Of a DNA stretch of 5,569 bases, positions 1-5,488 are shown one piece after another. Each line of letters begins with the position of its first letter. The first letter of the stretch is position 1. The notes below the pieces were generated by a model. That model had not been told where the DNA came from. It ran no database searches and worked only from the letters and a program-made list of their open reading frames with translations. Both the position numbers and the translations under genes were made by a program. Source of the DNA: Dictyoglomota bacterium (GTDB lineage: Bacteria; Dictyoglomota; Dictyoglomia; Dictyoglomales; Dictyoglomaceae); the NCBI GenBank assembly GCA_029776735.1, contig JAKOUL010000130.1, positions 1 to 5,569 of the forward strand, read 5' to 3'.

Positions 1-1156
1 TTTCCTGTACACTGTAATCTTTTGCGCTTTTTATTGCATTTTCCGATAGAGTAAAATATAACTCTTTATTATTTATAAGTTCAATGATTTTTCTTCCAAA
101 CTCATAAATGCTCTCTTCTATTTTATAGGGACTATGTGGTATTAAGAAACCATTATATTCATCTCCTACAAAATCCCCTATGGCTTCATCTTGTAAGGCA
201 ACCACAGGAAGTCCCGTAGTAAGAGCTTCTAATACCACTAAGCCTTGAGTTTCTGTGAGAGAAGAGAATACAAATATATCTGAAGCAAAATATGCATTTG
301 CTATATCCTTATATTCTAAGTATCCTGTAAACTTAATCCTATCTTCTATATCAAGCTCTTTAGCTTCTTTTTTCAATCCTTCTAAGACTCTTTTATCAGG
401 ATTATCCCCCACTATTACTAAATAGATAGGATAAGAAGTATTTACTTTAAGCCATTTTTCTACTTTAAGGAGATACTCTATATTTTTTTCTTTGCCAAGT
501 CTTCCCACAAAGAGCAAAATCGTAGCATTCTTAGGTAGGTTGAGTTTTTCTCTTGCAAGATTTTTTTTTATAGGTTTGAAGTCTCTTAGATCTAAGCCGT
601 TGGGAAGGATCTCAATAGGAGACTTTACTCCAAAGTCCACAAGGAGTTTTTTGACCTTTGTAGAAGGGGCTATAATAAGGTCACATAAATTACAATAAGC
701 CCTACTCATCCATATAGCAATATCCTTTGCGTTCTCTTCAGTAATTAGATGCTTTTTAATAAATTCTGGGAAATGGTCCCATATATAATATGCATATTCT
801 GTAAAGAGGGTATGGTATGTATGAACAAGAGGAATCTTTCTTTTTCTTGCTTCGTACCACCCAAAAATTCCTAAGGAGAAGGGAGTATGAGTATGAATAA
901 TCTCAAGGTCTATCTTGTTTAAAAGTAGATCATATTTAAGAGAAAAAGGTACTGCTATTCTATGTTCTTTTTGAAAAGGAAAAGTAACTGAAAGTAGTTT
1001 ATAAACATTTTTCTCTTGGGAAGAGTTTGGGATATATGGAATAAATAGATGTAATTCATGACCTTCTTCTTCAAAAGCCTTCTTCTGTATACTTAATGCG
1101 GTAGCTACACCATTTTTGTGAGGGCGGTAAGTATCACTGAAATATCCTATCTTCAT
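1..1156 (-). CDS. GT4-family glycosyltransferase, diacylglycerol-glucosyltransferase-like (3' end beyond window)
   Basis: Read on the minus strand from ATG at 1156, the frame stays open for 385 codons to the window edge, so the C-terminus is missing. It is a GT-B retaining glycosyltransferase of family GT4. Residues 1-21 begin with a Rossmann strand and the NGVATAL glycine loop. HTHTPFSLG is at 88-96, followed by an HTYHTLF segment (about 112-118). The second domain opens with VGRLGKEKN at 217-225 and carries the EX7E signature (E302, E310) in TETQGLVVLEAL. The HTHT and HTYHT blocks resemble 1,2-diacylglycerol 3-glucosyltransferases, membrane-surface enzymes that move glucose from UDP-glucose to diacylglycerol. 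The acceptor is inferred; another lipid or sugar acceptor is possible. Family members are usually 400-440 residues, so little is missing. The start overlaps the upstream stop by 4 bp (ATGA) and has no visible Shine-Dalgarno, which suggests translational coupling. It is the third gene of the operon starting at 2654. Confidence 0.88.
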   Translation of the reverse strand, partial: MKIGYFSDTYRPHKNGVATALSIQKKAFEEEGHELHLFIPYIPNSSQEKNVYKLLSVTFPFQKEHRIAVPFSLKYDLLLNKIDLEIIHTHTPFSLGIFGWYEARKRKIPLVHTYHTLFTEYAYYIWDHFPEFIKKHLITEENAKDIAIWMSRAYCNLCDLIIAPSTKVKKLLVDFGVKSPIEILPNGLDLRDFKPIKKNLAREKLNLPKNATILLFVGRLGKEKNIEYLLKVEKWLKVNTSYPIYLVIVGDNPDKRVLEGLKKEAKELDIEDRIKFTGYLEYKDIANAYFASDIFVFSSLTETQGLVVLEALTTGLPVVALQDEAIGDFVGDEYNGFLIPHSPYKIEESIYEFGRKIIELINNKELYFTLSENAIKSAKDYSVQE

Positions 1157-1623
1157 CTTGTAAATGCTATCTGGTAAATAAGGTATGATAAAACGAATCC
1201 AATGATTCCTCCTATAAAAGCTTCAATAGATGTATGTCCGATAGATTCTTTTAATTTGATATTCTTCAATTCTTTATCTTCTATTTCATTTCGGAGTATC
1301 TTATTTATAACCTTAGCCTGTTCCTCTGAGGCTAATCTTACTCCTATAGCATCAGCTATTACAAATCCAGCAAAGAATATAGAAAGAATAAAAATAGAAG
1401 AATCAAAACCCTCTTTCAACCCAGTTACTAAGGAAAGAGAAACCACCAAAGCTGAGTGAGAACTTGGCATCCCTCCCCATTCAAAAAAAGCCTTTCCAAT
1501 GAGCCTTTTCTCTTGAATACTTCTTATTATTCCCTTTACCCCTTGAGTTAAAATAGCTATAGATATAGGTACAACAAATATGGGATTTTTAAGAAGATTT
1601 AATGCAATCTCAATAATCCACAT
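1153..1623 (-). CDS. Divergent PAP2 family membrane protein (DUF212, YuiD-like)
   Basis: A 156-residue integral membrane protein, the usual length of the divergent PAP2/DUF212 family. Hydrophobic segments lie at about 13-33, 55-70, 76-93 and 134-152. Family motifs are present in order: GGMPSSHSA at 50-58, DAIGVR at 91-96 followed by EEQAKVIN at 100-107, and GHTSIEAFIGG at 129-139. The SSHS and GHT histidines correspond to the two active-site histidine blocks of PAP2 phosphatases. The family is presumed to handle lipid or isoprenoid phosphates, but no substrate is established, so phosphatase activity is an inference. The ATG shares one base with the stop of the upstream SIS gene (TAATG). An AAGGTGA sequence lies about 13 nt upstream, too far for an ideal Shine-Dalgarno, so translation probably depends on reinitiation. 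Its own stop overlaps the start of the glycosyltransferase gene. Confidence 0.9.
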   Translation of the reverse strand: MWIIEIALNLLKNPIFVVPISIAILTQGVKGIIRSIQEKRLIGKAFFEWGGMPSSHSALVVSLSLVTGLKEGFDSSIFILSIFFAGFVIADAIGVRLASEEQAKVINKILRNEIEDKELKNIKLKESIGHTSIEAFIGGIIGFVLSYLIYQIAFTR

Positions 1624-2654
1624 TATTTTGTAATAGTCACCTTCCTAATATTTCTTGGATTGTCAGGATCTCTTCCCTTTAATATTGCAAGGTGATATGC
1701 AAAAAATTGTGCTGGATATATAAGAAGAATTGGGGAAACATATTCTGAAATCTCGCATTCTATAAAGATTCCATCATAATCTTTAGCTAAAGAGAGTTCA
1801 TTGCTAAAAAGGAATATACTGCTTCCTTTTTCTTTAAGGATATTAAGAGTCTCTATAGAATTAGCCAGACTTTCTCCTTTGGAAGCGAAGAAGAATATAG
1901 GGAATCCATCACTGACAAGGGCTAATGGTCCATGCATAAAATCTGCTGAAGAATAGCCCTGAGAAATTACATATGAAGTTTCTTTTAATTTTAATGCTGC
2001 TTCCATAGCAGTGGGAAGATTAAAACCTCTTCCTAATACAGCACAGTGTTCCATAAACTTATAAGGTTTTACTTTTTCTTTTATTTCTTCCTCTCTTTCT
2101 AAAACGTTTCTCATACCAGCTATTATTTTGTCAAATTCTTCTATAGATTTTCTACCCTTTAGGGCATTACTAATAAAATATAATGAGGCAAGTTGTGCCA
2201 AATAAGTTTTTGTAGCAGCAACACTTTTCTCTATACCAGCATTGAGGAAAAAACATTCTTGTGCAATTTTTGAGAGTTTACTTTCAGGATTATTAGTAAT
2301 TCCTATAGTTAGAGCTCCTTGTTTATTAGCTACATCTATAACTTCACATATATCATCACTTTCTCCAGATTGAGATATGGCAAATACTACTGAATTTTTA
2401 AGATTAGGAGGAAGTTTATATATGGTAAAAAGAGAAGGTGCACATAAAGATACTGGAATACCTACTTGAGATTCTATATAATACTTTCCCCAATTAGCAG
2501 CATGATTAGATGTACCTCTAGCAACAAAAACTATATTTTGGGGATCAAATTTTATAATCTTCTGCCCTATCTGATTAAATTCTTCTAATCTATTTTTAAA
2601 ACTTGCTGTTACCTCTACACCTTCTTTTATCTCTTTGATCATAAATTTTTCCAT
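1623..2654 (-). CDS. SIS-domain GlmS-isomerase-like protein without glutaminase domain (possible glucosamine-6-phosphate deaminase, NagB-II type)
   Basis: A 343-residue cytoplasmic protein with two SIS sugar-phosphate isomerase domains. SIS1 has ARGTSNHA (45-52), ISQSGES (93-99) and EKSVAATKTY (142-151). SIS2 has LGRG (207-210), KLKETSY (222-228) and DFMHGPLAL (238-246). The end, PRNIRK at 333-338, matches the GlmS tail. Residues equivalent to E. coli GlmS Lys485, Glu488, His504 and Lys603 are all kept (K222, E225, H241, K338). The catalytic sugar isomerase site therefore looks intact, while the roughly 240-residue N-terminal glutaminase that supplies ammonia is absent. Known proteins of this build include glucosamine-6-phosphate deaminases of the NagB-II type and fructosamine-phosphate enzymes (FrlB/AgaS group). 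The first reading is preferred because the whole catalytic set resembles GlmS, but annotation pipelines may call it isomerizing GlmS. The start is set by GGAGGA at 2666-2661, six bases before ATG 2654. First gene of the minus-strand operon. Confidence 0.85.
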   Translation of the reverse strand: MEKFMIKEIKEGVEVTASFKNRLEEFNQIGQKIIKFDPQNIVFVARGTSNHAANWGKYYIESQVGIPVSLCAPSLFTIYKLPPNLKNSVVFAISQSGESDDICEVIDVANKQGALTIGITNNPESKLSKIAQECFFLNAGIEKSVAATKTYLAQLASLYFISNALKGRKSIEEFDKIIAGMRNVLEREEEIKEKVKPYKFMEHCAVLGRGFNLPTAMEAALKLKETSYVISQGYSSADFMHGPLALVSDGFPIFFFASKGESLANSIETLNILKEKGSSIFLFSNELSLAKDYDGIFIECEISEYVSPILLIYPAQFFAYHLAILKGRDPDNPRNIRKVTITK

Positions 2655-2660
2655 AACATT

Positions 2661-2666
2661 TCCTCC
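2661..2666 (-). promoter_or_regulatory. Shine-Dalgarno of the SIS gene
   Basis: GGAGGA on the minus strand lies 6 nt before ATG 2654. It decides between two overlapping ATGs: the ATG at 2659 is out of frame and meets a stop after five codons, while ATG 2654 opens the 343-codon frame. Confidence 0.8.
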
Positions 2667-2678
2667 AGAATTTTTGGA

Positions 2679-2708
2679 ATTCTAACATTGCTTAAAATAT
2701 TTTGTCAA
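2679..2708 (-). promoter_or_regulatory. Sigma-70-type promoter of the SIS / PAP2-like / glycosyltransferase operon
   Basis: On the minus strand there is a perfect TTGACA (2708-2703), an 18-bp spacer, and TAGAAT (2684-2679; 5 of 6 consensus positions). The predicted start of transcription is near 2672, giving an 18-nt leader that contains the Shine-Dalgarno. This is one of the strongest promoter matches in the window. No other promoter is needed for the two downstream overlapping genes. Confidence 0.75.
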
Positions 2709-2709
2709 G

Positions 2710-2722
2710 TTATCTCAGATAA
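2710..2722. promoter_or_regulatory. 13-bp perfect palindrome, candidate operator
   Basis: TTATCTCAGATAA is a perfect inverted repeat (6-bp arms around a central C) starting two bases upstream of the -35 box of the minus-strand operon promoter. This spacing suits a repressor or activator site acting on the SIS operon. No matching regulator is visible in the window, and a short palindrome in AT-rich DNA can arise by chance. Confidence 0.3.
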
Positions 2723-2748
2723 AGCTTTTCCAAACTTAGTCTTGAGTT

Positions 2749-2787
2749 TTGTAAATACACTGGTAAAGTTGTAAAATTTGTGATAAT
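2749..2787 (+). promoter_or_regulatory. Promoter region candidates for the NusG domain II / nnr operon
   Basis: Two weaker candidates face right. One is TTGTAA (2749-2754), a 17-bp spacer, then TAAAAT (2772-2777), giving a leader of about 20 nt. The other is an extended -10 element, TGT followed by GATAAT (2782-2787), with no good -35, giving a leader of about 10 nt. The heptamer TTGTAAA occurs at 2749-2755 and again at 2769-2775, a 20-bp repeat that could be two helical turns of a protein site. I cannot choose between the promoters from sequence alone. Confidence 0.45.
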
Positions 2788-2803
2788 TTTATGTTGAATA
2801 TTA

Positions 2804-3151
2804 ATGAGCATTAAGAAAAAAGATTTTTTAATTATATTTATACTGATATTTATAAGTATTTTTTTACTTCTTATTATAACTCAAGGAGAAGGCTCTTATT
2901 TAGTGGTAGTTGTAGAAAATAAAGAAATAATTAGATTATCATTAGATAAGGTAAGAGATGGAGATGAGTTTGAGGTAAATGGTCCATTGGGAATAAGTAT
3001 CTTTGAGTATAGAGAAGGGAAAGGTTTTCACATGATCTCTTCTCCTTGTCCTGATAAAATATGTGTAAAACAAGGTTATATTAGTAAAAAAGGAGAAAGT
3101 ATAGTGTGTCTTCCCAATAAAGTTATCATAACTATAGAGGGTAAAAAATGA
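2804..3151 (+). CDS. Membrane-anchored NusG domain II-containing protein
   Basis: A 115-residue protein of the NusG_II family (Pfam NusG_II, related to the extra domain II inserted in some NusG proteins). A Lys-rich start (KKK 4-6) precedes one hydrophobic helix at about 7-25, predicting a signal anchor with the domain outside the cytoplasm. A small beta-rich domain follows and ends in the family signature: SPCPDKICVKQG (80-91) and IVCLPNKV (100-107). Three cysteines are conserved (82, 87, 102). Family function is unknown; solitary copies often sit near membrane redox or transport genes, not nnr. There is no Shine-Dalgarno before ATG 2804 and an in-frame TGA at 2795-2797 rules out any earlier start, so translation may begin on a short, weakly recognised leader. 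It overlaps nnr by 4 bp, so the two are co-transcribed. Confidence 0.88.
   Translation: MSIKKKDFLIIFILIFISIFLLLIITQGEGSYLVVVVENKEIIRLSLDKVRDGDEFEVNGPLGISIFEYREGKGFHMISSPCPDKICVKQGYISKKGESIVCLPNKVIITIEGKK
3137..3141 (+). promoter_or_regulatory. Shine-Dalgarno of nnr inside the upstream gene
   Basis: GAGGG lies 6 nt before ATG 3148, within the last codons of the NusG domain II gene. With the ATGA stop/start overlap it supports both the chosen nnr start and translational coupling. Confidence 0.7.
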
Positions 3152-4701
3152 AAGTGGTAATCTCCACAGATATAAGAAATATTGAGAAGGGTCTTGAAGA
3201 AAAGTATGGAATACCACCTATTATGCTTATGGAGAATGCTTCTTGGAGTCTTTTCAACTTTTTAAAAGAGCATTTTAGTAATTTAAAAGATAGAAAGATA
3301 GCTGTACTTTGTGGACCTGGAAATAATGGTGGAGATGCTCTTTCATTAGTAAGACATTTTCTTAATAATGGTATAAAGCCTAAAATTTTTACCTATCTAT
3401 GGGATAAGAATATGTCTTCTTTATTAAAGATCCAATATAAACTCTTAGAAAAGGAAAATATAGAAGTTGTATCTTTAAGAGATAACTATCAAGATCTAAA
3501 AGATTTTGATCTTATCATAGATGGGATTTTTGGAGTGGGGTTAAATAGGAATATAGAAGAATCTTTGAAAAATGTCTTTGATTTTATAAACTCAATAAAG
3601 AAACTTGTGATTGCAGTAGATGTTCCATCTGGTATAAATTCTGATACAGGAGAAGTTATGGGAGGAGTTTTAAAAGCTGATATAACCTTTACTATGTTTT
3701 TTCCAAAACTTGGATTTTTTAATCCCACGACGATAGATTATATAGGAGACTTAAAAATAAGCAATTTAGGTATTCCATTAGATATTTTGGAAGATTTTGT
3801 TTCCTCAAGGATAAATCTTGTAGAAAAAGAAGACTTATATAAATTCCTTCCTGTTTATTCTAAAAATGTTCACAAAACTAAAAAGGGGAAAGCTTTAATT
3901 ATAGGAGGATCTGTAAGATATACAGGAGCACCTATTCTTTCTACTATGTCTGCGTTAAGAGTAGGTACAGGAATGGTTTATCTTGCTGTTCCAGAGTCTA
4001 TTCATATGTTGTATAGAAGTCTATATCCTGAGATTATTATATTGTCTCTAAGGGATAAAGAAGGATTTGTAAGCTCCGAAAATATTGAGAACTTATGTTC
4101 TATGATTAAAGACTTAGGAATAAATGCGGTAGGAATAGGTCCTGGTGTAGGTATTTATGATGAGACTAAACATTTTGTTCAAGAATTTCTAAGGAGAATT
4201 TCTATACCAGTAGTAGTAGATGCAGATGCTCTTTCCTATGTGAGAGATATTTTGCCTGATCTTAATAAAAGAATGATTTTAACCCCTCATTTTGGAGAGA
4301 TGGCAAGAATTTTAGGCACTTCTCCAGAGGATGTACAGAAAAATAGATTTAAAATTGGAGATGAATTTGTAGAAAGATATAAGGTACACTTGATTTTAAA
4401 AGGACCTTATTCTTTGACCTTTACACCTGAAGGAGAGACTTATATAAATCCATTTGCTGATTCGCTGCTTGCTACTGCAGGTTCTGGAGATGTGCTTACA
4501 GGAATAATTACAGGTTTTCTTGCTCAAGGACTTTCAGAGAAAGAAGCTTGTTTATTGGGAAGTTATATTCATGCTTATTCTGTGAACTTATGGAGGGAAA
4601 GAAAAGGTTCCTATGGACTTATTGCATCGGATATTATAGGACTTCTTCCTGAAATAATGGAAGATTTATTTAAAAAAAGAAATACTTTAGAATCTCAATA
4701 A
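3148..4701 (+). CDS. nnr: Bifunctional NAD(P)H-hydrate repair enzyme (epimerase + ADP-dependent dehydratase)
   Basis: A 517-residue two-domain cytoplasmic enzyme, normal length for bacterial Nnr (YjeF). It repairs NADH and NADPH damaged by hydration, a heat-promoted reaction: the N-terminal domain epimerises R to S hydrates and the C-terminal domain dehydrates the S form using ADP. The YjeF_N domain covers about 1-212, with LMENAS (27-32), GPGNNGGD (56-63), IIDGIFGVGL (123-132) and VDVPSGI (157-163). The ribokinase-like dehydratase covers about 225-505, with GKALIIGGS (247-255), VGIGPG (328-333), DADAL (358-362), TPH (379-381) and ATAGSGD (442-448), whose Asp448 is the family's catalytic aspartate. 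Both active sites look complete. The start follows GAGGG by 6 nt and overlaps the NusG domain II stop (ATGA). The end overlaps the convergent HAD gene by 32 bp, and a hairpin at 4727-4748 may terminate the transcript. Confidence 0.95.
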   Translation: MKVVISTDIRNIEKGLEEKYGIPPIMLMENASWSLFNFLKEHFSNLKDRKIAVLCGPGNNGGDALSLVRHFLNNGIKPKIFTYLWDKNMSSLLKIQYKLLEKENIEVVSLRDNYQDLKDFDLIIDGIFGVGLNRNIEESLKNVFDFINSIKKLVIAVDVPSGINSDTGEVMGGVLKADITFTMFFPKLGFFNPTTIDYIGDLKISNLGIPLDILEDFVSSRINLVEKEDLYKFLPVYSKNVHKTKKGKALIIGGSVRYTGAPILSTMSALRVGTGMVYLAVPESIHMLYRSLYPEIIILSLRDKEGFVSSENIENLCSMIKDLGINAVGIGPGVGIYDETKHFVQEFLRRISIPVVVDADALSYVRDILPDLNKRMILTPHFGEMARILGTSPEDVQKNRFKIGDEFVERYKVHLILKGPYSLTFTPEGETYINPFADSLLATAGSGDVLTGIITGFLAQGLSEKEACLLGSYIHAYSVNLWRERKGSYGLIASDIIGLLPEIMEDLFKKRNTLESQ

Positions 4702-5383
4702 CGCCTAAGACATTTTCTTCTTTTGCAGTATAGGTAGCTATACTTTTTAAAGTAGGATGTCCATTAGCAGGAGTTGCTTTATACTTTAATTTTTGGAGAA
4801 ATGGTAAATCTCCTAAACTATCTCCAATTCCTAATATCTCATCATAATTTAGTTTTTTCCTTTTCACTAACATCTCCATACCTGCTCCCTTATCTATACC
4901 TTGAGGTGTGATATCTACAGCACTATAGGAGTAAACTACTTGGAAATTTGGAAAGGTATTTTTTAAAAGCTCTTTAGTAATCTCAGAAAGCTCTGGTACT
5001 GTAAGTTTTCCTTCGGGATATAGAGATACGCAAACTTCTTTTCCTGGTTCTATATGAGCTTTACCCTCAAGTTTTTCTCTTAAAAATTTCTTCAATTCTT
5101 CTTTCTCTTTAAGGGTTTCCTCATTTACTTTAGGGTGAAGAATGATATCATCTTTCTCCATAATATAGAGAATGCATCCATTTTCTCCTACAGAATCTTC
5201 AAACTTTCCGATGGCTTGTAAAATACCTTCTATGTATGGCTGTGATCTTCCTGTACATAGGGCTATTGATGGGAGCTTTTCAAGATGCTCTCTTATCCAT
5301 TGAAAAGCTTGAAGATTTAAGGCTATTCCCTTATTTGTAGTGAGGCATCCTTCTATGTCAGTTAATATTAATCTTATGCTCAT
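4670..5383 (-). CDS. HAD-IIB (Cof-type) phosphatase with a DxE motif I
   Basis: A 237-residue HAD-superfamily hydrolase, probably a cytoplasmic sugar or organic phosphate phosphatase. Motif I is TDIEGCL (8-14), with nucleophile Asp9; motif II is CTGRS (43-47), Thr44; motif III is Lys165 in GIDKG; motif IV is GDSLGDLPFL (187-196), Asp188 and Asp192. A type C2 cap lies at about 80-155. The tail (ATPANG 203-208, GV 227-228) resembles phosphoglycolate or sucrose-phosphate phosphatase-like members. Position 11, usually the Asp acid/base, is Glu. This is known in a few HAD enzymes such as MtnC and ThrH, but their caps differ. Substrate unknown. ATG 5383 must be the start: motif I begins eight residues in, and the frame upstream has no start codon before a stop at 5410-5408. 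No Shine-Dalgarno is present and the promoter leaves almost no leader. It converges on and overlaps nnr. Confidence 0.85.
   Translation of the reverse strand: MSIRLILTDIEGCLTTNKGIALNLQAFQWIREHLEKLPSIALCTGRSQPYIEGILQAIGKFEDSVGENGCILYIMEKDDIILHPKVNEETLKEKEELKKFLREKLEGKAHIEPGKEVCVSLYPEGKLTVPELSEITKELLKNTFPNFQVVYSYSAVDITPQGIDKGAGMEMLVKRKKLNYDEILGIGDSLGDLPFLQKLKYKATPANGHPTLKSIATYTAKEENVLGVIEILKYFFF
4727..4748 (+). terminator. Candidate intrinsic terminator of the nnr operon, inside the HAD gene
   Basis: AGTATAG (4727-4733), a GTAG loop, and CTATACT (4738-4744) form a perfect 7-bp stem, followed by four more T (4745-4748). It begins 26 bp after the nnr stop and has the T-run only on the plus side, as expected for rightward transcription. 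The stem is AU-rich with two G-C pairs, so it is weak by usual standards. The same bases encode residues of about 214-220 of the HAD protein. Confidence 0.4.
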
Positions 5384-5391
5384 GGTATGAA

Positions 5392-5420
5392 AGTTTACTG
5401 AAAAGTGTCATTCTTGTCAA
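5392..5420 (-). promoter_or_regulatory. Promoter of the HAD phosphatase gene, leaving little or no leader
   Basis: On the minus strand there is a perfect TTGACA (5420-5415), a 17-bp spacer, and TAAACT (5397-5392; 4 of 6). The expected transcription start is about 5386-5383, while the start codon is 5383-5381. The mRNA would therefore be leaderless or carry about 1-3 leader bases, which agrees with the absence of a Shine-Dalgarno. Confidence 0.6.
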
Positions 5421-5442
5421 ACTTTATGAAATATTGTAGAAT
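5414..5442 (+). promoter_or_regulatory. Promoter of yebC, sharing its -35 box with the HAD promoter
   Basis: On the plus strand there is TTGTCA (5414-5419; 5 of 6), a 17-bp spacer, and TAGAAT (5437-5442; 5 of 6). The predicted start is near 5449, giving a leader of about 40 nt with a strong AGGAGG. The -35 hexamer overlaps that of the minus-strand HAD promoter by five bases. Confidence 0.65.
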
Positions 5443-5474
5443 TCTTAGGAAGTAGTAAATTCCATTCTTTGAGT

Positions 5475-5480
5475 AGGAGG
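5475..5480 (+). promoter_or_regulatory. Shine-Dalgarno of yebC
   Basis: A perfect AGGAGG lies 8 nt before ATG 5489 and fixes the start. It contrasts with the HAD gene read the other way from the same intergenic region, which has none. Confidence 0.85.
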
Positions 5481-5488
5481 CGAAGAAT

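Noticed and set aside
492..698. 68-codon plus-strand open frame
   Set aside because: It lies fully antisense to the well-supported glycosyltransferase gene, has no family motif, and its translation is low-complexity Ser/Phe/Lys typical of a shadow frame.
1202..1459. 85-codon plus-strand open frame
   Set aside because: Antisense to the divergent PAP2 gene, whose motifs are convincing; no ribosome site or recognisable domain.
1623..2654. Full glucosamine-6-phosphate synthase GlmS
   Set aside because: No N-terminal Cys nucleophile or glutaminase domain exists; a good promoter and Shine-Dalgarno lie directly before residue 1, so this is not a broken longer gene.
2942..3217. 91-codon minus-strand open frame across the NusG domain II / nnr junction
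   Set aside because: Antisense to two real genes with conserved motifs; Phe/Tyr-rich translation reflects AT-rich DNA.
3489..3728. 79-codon minus-strand open frame
   Set aside because: Antisense to the conserved N-terminal domain of nnr with no supporting features.
4644..4671. Hairpin TCTTCC/GGAAGA with a 9-nt loop followed by a T-rich stretch
   Set aside because: It lies before the nnr stop codon, so acting as a terminator would remove the end of the gene; the stem is only 6 bp and the T-run is interrupted.
4670..5383. Enolase-phosphatase MtnC or mannosyl-3-phosphoglycerate phosphatase as the identity of the HAD protein
   Set aside because: MtnC shares DIEG but has a helical cap and different following residues; mannosyl-3-phosphoglycerate phosphatase has DxD, and no partner synthase is nearby. 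Only the subfamily can be supported.
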